From positions 186,001 through 250,000 of the forward strand of contig CAMDMC010000001.1 of the NCBI GenBank assembly GCA_945901825.1: a DNA stretch of 64,000 bases. The letters run 5' to 3'. The first letter of the stretch is position 1. Each line of letters opens with the position of its first letter. Positions 24,215-32,493 of this stretch are shown one piece after another. Position numbers and translations under genes: made by a program. This DNA comes from Bordetella parapertussis. GTDB taxonomy: Bacteria; Pseudomonadota; Gammaproteobacteria; Burkholderiales; Burkholderiaceae_A. The notes below the pieces were generated by a model. The model made no database searches and was not told where the DNA came from. It saw nothing but the letters and a program-made list of their open reading frames with translations.

Positions 24215-25240
24215 CTATGGGGCATAGTTAACCCCGGTTAATTCCGCGGCCTTGGCGCGGGTGCTCAGGCCCTTGGACGGCGGAATATTTTTTTCGGGAT
24301 TCGGGGAATCTGGAACAGCTGCCTGGGGGCTTGCAAAGAAGGCCTCAAGAAGGGAGCCACCTTGGGCAAGTACAAAGTCCCTAAAGTCTTGCGCAGCGCG
24401 GGACATGGTCTTGGTCCGACTGACGACATACCAGGTTCGAATAATGGGGGTGTCATGCACGTTCAGCACACAAAGCTCCCCATGAGCAAGCTCTAAACCC
24501 ACTGTGTGCAGGGAGACGAATGAAATACCCAGGTCTGCCATAACGGCCTGCTTGACGGTTTCATTGGAGGACATCTCAATGGTGGAAAGTGGGCGGAAGC
24601 GCACCTGATCGAAGAACTGATGCATCATCAAGCGTGTTCCTGAGCCTGCCTCTCGAACAATAATTTCCTCTTGATCAAGCATGTCCAGCTTAAGAGTGCT
24701 ATGCGAGGCGAGGCGATGGCTTGGCGAGGCAATAAATGCATGAGGATGATCGGCGAAGGCCTGAGCAACAACGTCGAGATCTTTTGGAGGCTTGCCCATG
24801 ATGGCGATATCAATCGTGTCTTCTCGCATCAGCTTGATAAGGTCTTCACGGTTCCTAACCTCAATCACGACGCTCACACCCGGGTGGGTTTTGCGAAAAC
24901 CTGCCAGAAGTTGCGGGAGGATGTAAATGGCAGTGCTGACAAGACCAATTGAAAGGTTTCCCGTCTCGACGCCTTGAAGCTTCGTCATCATTGACTCAGC
25001 TTCTTTGAGAGCACTTAAGATTCGACGGGCGTACACTAAAAAGTATTCCCCAGCGCTCGTAAGGCACACACCTCGACCCTCGCGCGTGAACAAAGAAATA
25101 CTAAGATCAGCTTCAAGATCTTTCATTTGCATCGAAACCGCGGGGGCCGTCAGATGCAATTCCTCTGCCGCGCGTGCAAAGCTATTATGACGCGCTGCAG
25201 AAGTGAAAATACGAAGCTGCCGTATTGACAAGTTTTTCAC
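24215..25240 (-). CDS. LysR-family regulator, CbbR-type (copy 3)
   Basis: This is a 341-residue LysR-type regulator, highly similar to the protein at 6374-7321. Shared segments include LTAPAVSMQMKDLE and SAGEYFLVYARRILSALKEAE in the helix-turn-helix and linker, and VRNREDLIKLM in the effector domain. It has a proline-rich tail of about 35 residues not present in copy 1. It lies between the cbbF-cbbP pair (same strand, 127 bases downstream) and the divergent cbbZ-cbbA-cbbY genes. It is therefore well placed to control both. Confidence 0.87.
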   Translation of the reverse strand: MKNLSIRQLRIFTSAARHNSFARAAEELHLTAPAVSMQMKDLEADLSISLFTREGRGVCLTSAGEYFLVYARRILSALKEAESMMTKLQGVETGNLSIGLVSTAIYILPQLLAGFRKTHPGVSVVIEVRNREDLIKLMREDTIDIAIMGKPPKDLDVVAQAFADHPHAFIASPSHRLASHSTLKLDMLDQEEIIVREAGSGTRLMMHQFFDQVRFRPLSTIEMSSNETVKQAVMADLGISFVSLHTVGLELAHGELCVLNVHDTPIIRTWYVVSRTKTMSRAAQDFRDFVLAQGGSLLEAFFASPQAAVPDSPNPEKNIPPSKGLSTRAKAAELTGVNYAP

Positions 25241-25283
25241 TTAGCCCCTCCCATACCGCTGATTAAGTCGGTCTTATAGGTAT

Positions 25284-25312
25284 TTATCAGCAAAACTTAC
25301 TTTACCTGATAA
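25284..25312. promoter_or_regulatory. Inverted-repeat operator candidate in the cbbR-cbbZ divergent region
   Basis: TTATCAG (25284-25290) and CTGATAA (25306-25312) form a perfect seven-base inverted repeat with a 15-base spacer, in the 115-base region between the divergent cbbR copy and cbbZ. LysR regulators bind interrupted dyads of this kind near their own promoters. The element is centred between both genes, so it could control cbbZAY and cbbR together. Binding by this CbbR is inference. Confidence 0.5.
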
Positions 25313-25355
25313 CCCCGTTTGCAAAAAATGGGGGTCACTTTCGTTAGGAGACACC

Positions 25356-26051
25356 TTGAATCTGGTCATCTTTGATCTCGACGGCACGTTGATTGAAACG
25401 GCAGGCGAGATTGGTCTTGCCGCAAACCGCACACTCGAGGACTTCGAGCTTGGGCCGGTGAGCGACTCCGATGTTCGTCGTTGGATCGGCCATGGAACGG
25501 GCTGGTTGATGAAGCAGGCCTGGTTGGATAAGGGGCAAGACCCAGACGCTGACAGCACCCAGTGGGATCGGGTTATGGAGCGTTTCATTCATCACTATTT
25601 CGAGACAGCGGGAACGCAGAGCTACCCTTACCCGCATGTCATGGAAACCTTAGTGAGGCTTGGGGAGATGGGCGTTCACCGGGCAATTCTTACAAATAAA
25701 GAAGGCCGCTTCACAGATCGTGTTCTTGCCGCCCATGGCCTTGATAAGACGCTTCTCGATGGGGTGGTTTCTGGCGACACCTTACCGGTTAAAAAGCCGA
25801 ACCCGGCTGGCATTCATCATCTGCTGACCCAATTCAATGTTGAAATTCAAAACGCCTTGTTCGTTGGTGATTCAGAGACCGATATCAAGACTGCTAAAGC
25901 TGCCAAGGTAGCCTGCTGGGCGGTACCTTACGGGTATAACCATGGCAGGCCAGTTGCTGACGAAAATCCGGATCGCGTCGTAGAGGATATTCGTCCGGTT
26001 ATCGAGTATTTTTCCGCGCTGCAGACCATTTCGAGAGCGCAACAACACTAA
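25356..26051 (+). CDS. cbbZ: Phosphoglycolate phosphatase (HAD family)
   Basis: This is a 231-residue HAD hydrolase with motif I DLDGT (Asp7 and Asp9), motif II around LTNK and motif III/IV GDSETDIKTAK. The pattern and length fit Gph/CbbZ, which removes the 2-phosphoglycolate formed when RuBisCO oxygenates. The start is TTG at 25356, seven bases downstream of a TTAGGAG site. No ATG lies nearby. It is followed 12 bases later by the aldolase gene and belongs to the cbbZ-cbbA-cbbY unit. Confidence 0.9.
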   Translation: MNLVIFDLDGTLIETAGEIGLAANRTLEDFELGPVSDSDVRRWIGHGTGWLMKQAWLDKGQDPDADSTQWDRVMERFIHHYFETAGTQSYPYPHVMETLVRLGEMGVHRAILTNKEGRFTDRVLAAHGLDKTLLDGVVSGDTLPVKKPNPAGIHHLLTQFNVEIQNALFVGDSETDIKTAKAAKVACWAVPYGYNHGRPVADENPDRVVEDIRPVIEYFSALQTISRAQQH

Positions 26052-26063
26052 AAGGGAAGACCT

Positions 26064-27128
26064 ATGGCACTTATTTCACTGCGACAACTTCTTGACCACG
26101 CAGCCGAGCATGGCTACGGACTGCCTGCTTTTAACGTTAACAATATGGAGCAGATTCACGCCATCATGCAGGCAGCCCATGAGGTGGATAGCCCCGTGAT
26201 TCTTCAGGCCTCCGCAGGAGCCCGAAAATATGCGGGCGAGCCATTCCTTCGTCGTCTTGTTGAGGCAGCAATTGAGCAGTACCCCCATATTCCCGTTTGC
26301 ATGCACCAAGACCATGGTGGGTCCCCCGCTGTCTGTCAGGCTTCCATTCGAAGCGGCTTCTCAAGTGTCATGATGGACGGTTCGTTGAAGGAAGACATGA
26401 AGACGCCTTCCGACTACGACTACAACGTCAATGTCACCAGTCGGGTCGTCGAGATGGCCCATGCCGTTGGCGTTTCCGTAGAAGGCGAGCTTGGCTGTCT
26501 GGGCTCGCTTGAAACGGGAACAGCCGGTGAAGAGGACGGCGTTGGGGCCGAAGGAGTGCTCGATCATTCCCAGTTGTTAACCGACCCGGATGAGGCGGCC
26601 GATTTTGTTGCCAAGACCCAGGTCGATGCGCTTGCCATTGCCATTGGTACAAGCCACGGCGCCTACAAGTTCAGTCGCCCACCCACAGGCGATATTCTTG
26701 CCATTGGACGCATTAAAGAAATTCATGCACGCATACCCAATACTCATTTGGTGATGCACGGCTCCTCTAGCGTTCCCCAGGAGTGGCTTGAAACCATTCG
26801 TAGTTACGGGGGCGAAATTAAAGAGACCTATGGCGTACCTGTTGAGGAGATCGTTGAAGGCATCAAGCACGGCGTGCGCAAGGTAAACATTGATACCGAT
26901 ATTCGCCTTGCCATGACAGGCGCAATGCGCAAGCTTATGCATGCAACCCCCGAGGAATTCGACCCAAGGGCGTTTTTCAAGGCGGCAACAGCTGCTGCAA
27001 AGGGCATCTGCAAGGCACGTTTTGAGGCCTTCGGGTCCGCAGGCAAGGCATCGACGATTCGTGTCATCCACATGGACACGATGGCCAGTCGTTATATAAA
27101 GGGCGAACTTAAGGCGGTCGTGCATTAA
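26064..27128 (+). CDS. cbbA: Class II fructose-1,6-bisphosphate aldolase (Calvin-cycle subtype)
   Basis: This is a 354-residue zinc-dependent aldolase. In the Calvin cycle it joins triose phosphates to fructose bisphosphate and also makes sedoheptulose bisphosphate. Hallmarks are the start [22 protein letters not shown], the metal-binding QDHGG (Asp83, His84), [13 protein letters not shown] and [10 protein letters not shown] with a second zinc histidine. Further along are HGSSSVP and the final [15 protein letters not shown]. The GGGAAGACCT sequence precedes the ATG. Position between cbbZ and cbbY supports the Calvin-cycle subtype. Confidence 0.96.
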   Translation: MALISLRQLLDHAAEHGYGLPAFNVNNMEQIHAIMQAAHEVDSPVILQASAGARKYAGEPFLRRLVEAAIEQYPHIPVCMHQDHGGSPAVCQASIRSGFSSVMMDGSLKEDMKTPSDYDYNVNVTSRVVEMAHAVGVSVEGELGCLGSLETGTAGEEDGVGAEGVLDHSQLLTDPDEAADFVAKTQVDALAIAIGTSHGAYKFSRPPTGDILAIGRIKEIHARIPNTHLVMHGSSSVPQEWLETIRSYGGEIKETYGVPVEEIVEGIKHGVRKVNIDTDIRLAMTGAMRKLMHATPEEFDPRAFFKAATAAAKGICKARFEAFGSAGKASTIRVIHMDTMASRYIKGELKAVVH

Positions 27129-27135
27129 GTCAGCC

Positions 27136-27822
27136 ATGCTCCTTAACAATGTCCTTCCCAAGGCAGTCTTGTTTGATGTTGATGGAACCCTGGCCGAGAC
27201 CGAGCAAGATGGCCACCTAGTGGCCTTCAATCGTGTCTTTCGCTTGCTTGATATTCCTTGGACCTGGACCGATGACGATTACCAATGGCTGCTCAAGACC
27301 ACGGGGGGCCTTGAGCGTATGCGGGTCTACGCCGAGCATTGCGGGCAGTTGCAGTTCTTAGAGGGTGAAGGCGCAGAGCGTCTTCAAGACGCCCATCGGC
27401 TGAAGAACAAGGTATACGCAGAGCTTGTTGAGCAGGGTGCCGTCAAGCCTCGGCCTGGTGTGGTGGCTTTTATTCAGACTCTCTTGCAGCAGGGGGTCAC
27501 CTGGGCGGTTGTAACAACAACCAGCCGCGGTAATTTTGAGGCGCTTTATGCGGCCTGCCTCAGACCCTCAGGTATTCCTCCGCCCAGGCTTGCAATATGC
27601 GGGGAGGATGTTGAACGCAAAAAGCCTGACCCAGAGGCCTACCTGCAGGCGCTTCATGGTCTTGGCCTTCACCCATCGGATTGCCTAGCCGTTGAAGATG
27701 CTCCCAACGGGCTTAAGGCCGCGCGAGCCGCTGGTATTGCCTGCCTTGTGGTTCGCTCGGTCTATTTTCAGGCGGGTCCTTGGGACGGTGCCTATGAGGT
27801 ACGCGACAGCTTTCTAACTTAA
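27136..27822 (+). CDS. cbbY: CbbY: xylulose-1,5-bisphosphate phosphatase (HAD family)
   Basis: This is a 228-residue HAD hydrolase with motif I FDVDGTLAETE (Asp14, Asp16), TTSRGN in motif II and EDAPNGLKAARAAG in motif IV. CbbY-type proteins dephosphorylate xylulose-1,5-bisphosphate, a RuBisCO by-product inhibitor, to xylulose-5-phosphate. The segment TTGGLERM is shared with characterised CbbY proteins. It starts seven bases after cbbA and closes the plus-strand Calvin unit, converging with the DUF3422 gene. Confidence 0.9.
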   Translation: MLLNNVLPKAVLFDVDGTLAETEQDGHLVAFNRVFRLLDIPWTWTDDDYQWLLKTTGGLERMRVYAEHCGQLQFLEGEGAERLQDAHRLKNKVYAELVEQGAVKPRPGVVAFIQTLLQQGVTWAVVTTTSRGNFEALYAACLRPSGIPPPRLAICGEDVERKKPDPEAYLQALHGLGLHPSDCLAVEDAPNGLKAARAAGIACLVVRSVYFQAGPWDGAYEVRDSFLT

Positions 27823-27828
27823 CCTGGC

Positions 27829-29187
27829 TTAGTCGATTGAAAAACGTTTGCGCGCCTGTCGGAGCGCAAGCAGCAGGGCGATGGCGATGATGGGCACAGC
27901 CAATGCGGTGATCAGGTCGATGGGCACCGCGAAGCCCATTTCCCTTACACCCTTTGCAAGATACTGAATAAGCCCAACGCTGTAATAGGTGAGAACAACC
28001 AACGAGAGTCCTTCAACGGTCTGTTGGAGCTTCAACTGCAGTTGCGCCCGGCGATTCATGCTTGCTAGCAAGGCCTGGTTCTGACGTTCGGTCATAAATT
28101 CAATGCGAGTTCGTAGGATCTGGGTCGTGCGCGAGACACGGTCTGAGAGTTCACGCAGCCGGCGTTGTGTCCATCGGCAGGTACGCATTGCAGGCTCGAA
28201 TCGACGGTCCATGAACTCGGAGAGGGTCTGAACGCCGGTGATCGGGGTTTCTTTAAGCTCAACTAGTGCCCGGCGTACGAGCTCGGAATAGGCCTCACTT
28301 GCCGTAAACCGAAGGCCATGAATGGAGATCCAGTCCTCTACCTTTGAGGCGAGGCTTGACAGGCCGTTTAGCAGCTGCTCATGAGGGGTTGCCTCGTTCT
28401 CAGGCAGCGAGGTCTGGTGCTGGGCCATTGCATTCGCCCAGTGAGAGAGTTCGTTCTCGGCGCGCCTCAGAGGCTCTGACAAGCCCTTAGCATGAGGCAA
28501 GGACAGCATCGACATCATTCGATAGGTGTCCGTGTCGATGAGCCGTTGAGCAACACGTCCAGCCTGACGGGAGCCGATACCCTGATGCTGCACCAGTAGA
28601 CGAACAAACCCGCTTGAATCAAGCTGAAGGTCTGTCCAGACCTGCGCATTCAGTGATCCAAGAATGCTTGAGCCAATAAGCGTGTTGCCAGAAAAGAGAG
28701 GGGAAAGGGCTGCAGCATCGTCGACTCGGGGGCCTGGGCGAATGATTAAGTCGCTCGCCGCAATTCGATTCTGAAAGCCGTTCTCAGGAATTGGATGACC
28801 TAAGTTCTTGAGCAGGAGCTGGAAATCTTGGAGCAATAACTGTCTGCTTGTCGACCAGTCGTGGCTATCGTCTTTTGTGCTCGCCTGATGGAAGAGGCAA
28901 AGCGTTGAGAACTCCCCATGCAGTTCCCAGCGCAGCAACAAGCGGGCAGGGGGTTCGGCCATTTGAATGAGCTTATAGCCCGGGCTGCTTGCAAGTCGTG
29001 AGGCCTCCGGGGTGCTGGCCACGACCTGACTAATCCAATGAAGCTGCACCTCGCGCTCGTCTTGGCCTGAGACAAGAAAGGCTTGGCTGCATATGCGCTC
29101 CTCGGGCCATAGGGCAATGGGCGGCCGCGCGTGCACCTCGTGGTGGAGGCTCGAGCGCTGAGAATAATCTTGGAGGAGATGATTCAT
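27829..29187 (-). CDS. DUF3422 membrane-anchored protein
   Basis: This is a 452-residue protein of the DUF3422 family, recognised by the start YSQRSSLHHEVHARPP, which this family shares. The large N-terminal part is soluble with coiled-coil-prone segments (ELSDRVSRTTQILRTRIEFMTERQNQ). Two C-terminal helices (LSLVVLTYYSVGLIQYLA and LITALAVPIIAIALLLAL) would anchor it in the inner membrane. No function is established for the family. It stands next to a thioredoxin-like gene on the same strand, 42 bases downstream of it. Confidence 0.85.
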   Translation of the reverse strand: MNHLLQDYSQRSSLHHEVHARPPIALWPEERICSQAFLVSGQDEREVQLHWISQVVASTPEASRLASSPGYKLIQMAEPPARLLLRWELHGEFSTLCLFHQASTKDDSHDWSTSRQLLLQDFQLLLKNLGHPIPENGFQNRIAASDLIIRPGPRVDDAAALSPLFSGNTLIGSSILGSLNAQVWTDLQLDSSGFVRLLVQHQGIGSRQAGRVAQRLIDTDTYRMMSMLSLPHAKGLSEPLRRAENELSHWANAMAQHQTSLPENEATPHEQLLNGLSSLASKVEDWISIHGLRFTASEAYSELVRRALVELKETPITGVQTLSEFMDRRFEPAMRTCRWTQRRLRELSDRVSRTTQILRTRIEFMTERQNQALLASMNRRAQLQLKLQQTVEGLSLVVLTYYSVGLIQYLAKGVREMGFAVPIDLITALAVPIIAIALLLALRQARKRFSID

Positions 29188-29229
29188 ACGTGTCCTTCAG
29201 GCATTAGCAAAGTCTTGGGCGGTAAGGAT

Positions 29230-29673
29230 TTATCGGGCCTTTGCCCAATAGTTAACCGCCTCAGTAATTTGTTCTTCGAGATAGGCGCCATAGAAATCTG
29301 CGGAGCTGTAGCCGACCAGCGGCGGGCGTAACGGTGTGAGCTGACGGTTGACTGCTGTAACGGTGGGTACAACGCGAATGTTGTGGGCCTTCGCCCAGGC
29401 AAGCGGCGACAAGTTTGATGGCAGCCTAAGCCCTTCTGAGTGCGGGTTGCCAGCAGAGGTAAGCGTTGTTGGGTCGTTGATATCAAACTCCACAATGGCG
29501 ATCTTCGCCAAGCCAGGGGTTCTCAAGCGCGGCAGAAGTTGGTCATTCGACACGAGCCCGCACCAGGGGCAGTGTTTTGAACTTGCGAAAACCAAGAGCC
29601 CGGCAAGACGGCCTTCTTGAAGCTGCCTAGAGGTCGCTGAAAGTTGATTGGGTTGGACGAGTTGGGTGTTCAT
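29230..29673 (-). CDS. Thioredoxin-fold protein with CPWC motif
   Basis: This is a 147-residue thioredoxin-like protein with the redox motif C35-P-W-C38 (SSKHCPWCGL) and a cis-proline context VVPTVTAVN about 80 residues later. There is no signal peptide, so it should work in the cytosol, unlike periplasmic SoxW or DsbE proteins. The divergent neighbour is an ArsR-family regulator followed by the sox genes, so a role in persulfide or disulfide reduction during sulfur oxidation is plausible inference. It is probably expressed from the 95-134-base divergent promoter region. Confidence 0.75.
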   Translation of the reverse strand: MNTQLVQPNQLSATSRQLQEGRLAGLLVFASSKHCPWCGLVSNDQLLPRLRTPGLAKIAIVEFDINDPTTLTSAGNPHSEGLRLPSNLSPLAWAKAHNIRVVPTVTAVNRQLTPLRPPLVGYSSADFYGAYLEEQITEAVNYWAKAR

Positions 29674-29731
29674 GGTTCATACCGGCCGGTTTAAAAAAGC
29701 CCGTGCTTGTGCAGTGCATCACAAGATGCTG

Positions 29732-29760
29732 TTGACTATATGCGATTTAAGGCATATTTT
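29732..29760 (+). promoter_or_regulatory. Sigma-70-like promoter of the ArsR-family regulator with embedded operator
   Basis: TTGACT (29732-29737) and TATTTT (29755-29760) are separated by exactly 17 bases. The spacer carries a perfect inverted repeat, ATATGC (29738-29743) and GCATAT (29752-29757), with an eight-base centre. A repressor bound there would block RNA polymerase, as ArsR-family autoregulators do. The predicted transcription start near 29767 supports translation from a downstream ATG. Confidence 0.6.
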
Positions 29761-29807
29761 CCTAACTCATGTCGAAAGCGCTTTCTACCAACCGCATGGA
29801 TGAACAA

Positions 29808-30191
29808 ATGTCAGAGGCAAATTTAAGTACGTCTTTCACCGCCGAAGCCTCCTACGAGCCTTGGGTAAGTCCAGATCAGGCCGAAGTTTATTTTATTCTA
29901 GAGCGCGCCTCCCGCTATTTTTCTCTGCTCGCTGAACCCGCAAGGCTTCGTATTCTTCAGGCCGTATGCGACAAGGAATGCTCCGTTCAGGAAATTGTTG
30001 GGCAGACAAGTCTGCCCCAGCCTAATGTTTCGCGGCACCTTAGTCTTTTATTCAATGCAGGCGTTTTATCGCGTCGACGCGACGGGACTTTCGTTTTTTA
30101 CAAGGTCTCAGATCCGCTTGTGACTCAGTTGTGTCGTACGGTCTGCGTGCATCTGGCAACGTCTGCACTTGCCAAACCATCGGTCGTCTAG
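29808..30191 (+). CDS. ArsR-family regulator upstream of sox genes
   Basis: This is a winged-helix repressor of the ArsR/SmtB family, 127 residues from the ATG at 29808. The recognition region is FSLLAEPARLRILQAV...EIVGQTSLPQPNVSRHLSLLFNAGVL, with a wing RRRDGTFVFYKV. Four cysteines are present (C54 and C58 before the DNA-recognition helices, C109 and C113 at the end). Cysteine pairs sense persulfide in related regulators (BigR/SqrR, and SoxR of Paracoccus), so sulfur sensing is plausible. The frame also has ATGs at 29769 and 29796. The promoter's predicted start at about 29767 favours the later one. It lies 156 bases before soxC. Confidence 0.85.
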   Translation: MSEANLSTSFTAEASYEPWVSPDQAEVYFILERASRYFSLLAEPARLRILQAVCDKECSVQEIVGQTSLPQPNVSRHLSLLFNAGVLSRRRDGTFVFYKVSDPLVTQLCRTVCVHLATSALAKPSVV

Positions 30192-30347
30192 CCGGGGTGA
30201 TGCGCACATTCGTTTTGGTGAGGTGAGTACAAGGTTTTTCGTGGTTTTGATGTTGCAGTTATGTCGTATGCCCGTTTGAGCCGTGCTTTCCAAGTTTAAG
30301 CATGGCATCGAAGGGGCCAAAAAAATAAGATTATTCGGGAGAAAAAT

Positions 30348-31691
30348 TTGAGTAAAACCATTGCCATGTCTGGGCGTATCGTAAAGGCGCCTGAAAACTT
30401 CCTGGTTAGGGAGGATGCAAAATCCCCCGAGACCATGCGCCGAAAGTTCTTGGCGGCAACGGCTGCTGGTGCAGGGCTTGGACTTGCTGCTGCAGCAAAG
30501 GCCGCTTCAAACCCTGTTTCTGGTCAGGGTGATCCCAACATTCTTGAGCTTCCCATGCACACAACGGGTCTTGGTATGCCGGTTGCTGCCAATGGGTATG
30601 GTGTTCCTTCTCAGTATGAGAAGGGTCTGCAACGTCGCGAAAGCCCCGGGCTCACTCGTGTCTCAGCAGCTTCCGTTGCTTTCACACCGCTCCAAGGGAC
30701 TTTTGGCATCATCACCCCCAGTGGCCTGCATTTTGAGCGTCACCACCAGGGCTGGTGGGACATTGACCCCTCCAAGCATCGCCTCATGATCAACGGCATG
30801 GTCAAGACCCCCAAGGTTTACACCATGGATGACATCATGCGACTGCCCTCGGTCTCGCGCATCCATTTCATCGAGTGCGGCGCAAATACTGCCATGGAGT
30901 GGGGTAATGTCGCGGTGCCAACGGTGCAGTACACCCATGGCATGGTCTCTTGTTCCGAGTTTACTGGCGTTCCTTTGTCTGTTCTTCTTGAGCATGCAGG
31001 CTTTGACAAGAAGAAGGGTAAGTACATTCTTGCAGAAGGGGCCGACGGCTCTGGCATGACCCGCACCATTCCTCTTGATAGGGCGCTTGATGACGTCATC
31101 GTTGCCTACGGCATGAATGGCGAGATGCTGCGGCCTGAGAATGGCTACCCCCTCAGGCTGGTCGTTCCGGGTGTTCAGGGTGTGTCGTGGGTGAAGTGGC
31201 TGCGTCGTATTGAGGTGGGCGATATGAAATGGGCTACGAAAGACGAGGCCATTCACTATGTTGACCTTATGCCCGACGGTACTCATCGTCAGTACAGTGG
31301 CATGCAAGAGGCCAAATCGGTCATCACCTCGCCCTCGGGTGGTCAAATATTGCTCGACAAGGGTTTTCATAATATTTCAGGTCTTGCCTGGTCGGGTCGC
31401 GGCAAAATTAAACGTGTCGATGTCTCCGTTGACGGTGGAAAAAACTGGCGCACTGCGCGTCTTGAGGGGCCCGTTCTTTCGAAGGCCTTCACGCGCTTTA
31501 ATATTGACTGGTCGTGGAACGGCAAGAATGCCTTCCTGCAGTCGCGTTGCATCGATGACTCGGGCTATGTGCAGCCAACGGTCCATCAACTGCGTGAGGT
31601 TCGGGGTACACGTTCCATCTATCACAACAACATGATTCAGACCTGGCGTATTGCCGAGTCGGGGGAGGTAAGCAATGTCCAAGTGGGTTAA
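30348..31691 (+). CDS. soxC: SoxC: sulfane dehydrogenase molybdoprotein subunit
   Basis: This is a 447-residue molybdenum-cofactor protein of the sulfite oxidase family. With SoxD it oxidises the sulfane sulfur bound to SoxY in the periplasm. A twin-arginine signal is visible (M-R-R-K-F-L-A-A-T-A at residues ~30-39). The molybdenum-ligating cysteine lies in RIHFIECGANTAMEW (Cys177). The start is a TTG at 30348 preceded by GGGAG with six-base spacing, and the first ATG six codons later lacks such a site. The 3' end overlaps soxD by 17 bases. The presence of SoxCD implies complete oxidation of thiosulfate without obligatory sulfur globules. Confidence 0.95.
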   Translation: MSKTIAMSGRIVKAPENFLVREDAKSPETMRRKFLAATAAGAGLGLAAAAKAASNPVSGQGDPNILELPMHTTGLGMPVAANGYGVPSQYEKGLQRRESPGLTRVSAASVAFTPLQGTFGIITPSGLHFERHHQGWWDIDPSKHRLMINGMVKTPKVYTMDDIMRLPSVSRIHFIECGANTAMEWGNVAVPTVQYTHGMVSCSEFTGVPLSVLLEHAGFDKKKGKYILAEGADGSGMTRTIPLDRALDDVIVAYGMNGEMLRPENGYPLRLVVPGVQGVSWVKWLRRIEVGDMKWATKDEAIHYVDLMPDGTHRQYSGMQEAKSVITSPSGGQILLDKGFHNISGLAWSGRGKIKRVDVSVDGGKNWRTARLEGPVLSKAFTRFNIDWSWNGKNAFLQSRCIDDSGYVQPTVHQLREVRGTRSIYHNNMIQTWRIAESGEVSNVQVG

Positions 31692-32412
31692 TACAGTTTT
31701 AGCGGGCCTTGCCCTTGCAGTGGTTGGGTCCTCCGTGGTGGCCTTCGAGGGAGTGGGTCGAAAGGCAACCCCCGATGAGATTAAGGCCTGGGATATTGAC
31801 GTTCGGCCCGACTTCAAAGGGCTTCCAAAGGGTTCTGGCTCGGTTGCTAAAGGCATGGAAGTCTGGGAGGCGAAGTGCGCGTCCTGCCATGGTGTGTTTG
31901 GCGAGAGCACCGATGTCTTCACACCCATTGCTGGGGGCACCTCCAAAGAGGATATGAAGACAGGCCGGGTTGCAAACCTGGCCCGGCAAGACTTTCCTCA
32001 GCGCACAACCATGATGAAGGTGGCAACCGTATCGACCTTGTGGGATTACATCAACAGGGCTATGCCATGGACCAATCCCAAGACCTTAACGGTTGAGGAG
32101 GTCTATGCAACCGTTGCCTACATTCTTAATCTGGCAGAGGTGGTCCCCGAAGATTTCGTGCTGTCCGACAAAAATATTGCCGAGGTTCAGGCCAAGATGC
32201 CCAATCGCAACGGCATGACCACGAGCCATGGGCTCTGGGACCTCAAGGGTAAACCTGATGTTCAAAATGTGGCGTGTATGAAAGACTGCAAGCCAGAGGT
32301 GAAGGTCACTTCGTTTTTGCCAGGGTCTGCGGTTGATAGCCACGGGAATCTCATCGAGCAGAACCGTCCTATCGGTCCAGCTCGGGGTTTGGATACAACT
32401 AAAAAGCAGTAG
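31675..32412 (+). CDS. soxD: SoxD: cytochrome c subunit of sulfane dehydrogenase
   Basis: This is a 245-residue periplasmic c-type cytochrome that takes electrons from SoxC. An N-terminal signal sequence (VLAGLALAVVGSSVVAFEG) precedes the haem-binding motif CASCH (Cys68, Cys71, His72). Only one CxxCH is present, whereas some SoxD proteins are dihaem. A later CMKDC pair is not a haem site. The ATG overlaps the last codons of soxC, with GGGGGAGG upstream as ribosome-binding site. Confidence 0.93.
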   Translation: MSKWVNTVLAGLALAVVGSSVVAFEGVGRKATPDEIKAWDIDVRPDFKGLPKGSGSVAKGMEVWEAKCASCHGVFGESTDVFTPIAGGTSKEDMKTGRVANLARQDFPQRTTMMKVATVSTLWDYINRAMPWTNPKTLTVEEVYATVAYILNLAEVVPEDFVLSDKNIAEVQAKMPNRNGMTTSHGLWDLKGKPDVQNVACMKDCKPEVKVTSFLPGSAVDSHGNLIEQNRPIGPARGLDTTKKQ

Positions 32413-32425
32413 TTCTCCTCTTATT

Positions 32426-32475
32426 GTCTTCGAGAGGTGGGTTATCGAAGACGTCATGCAGGTCACCCACATCTC
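32426..32475 (+). other. Two mutually exclusive stem-loops between soxD and soxY
   Basis: GTCTTCGA (32426-32433) pairs perfectly with TCGAAGAC (32445-32452). Alternatively, bases 32432-32442 pair with 32465-32475 over ten base pairs with one mismatch, which would break the first stem. No T tract follows. The AAAGGAG site of soxY just downstream stays free in both forms. The structure may tune soxY mRNA stability; this is inference by hand pairing. Confidence 0.4.
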
Positions 32476-32493
32476 ATTTGAAAGGAGCTTTAA

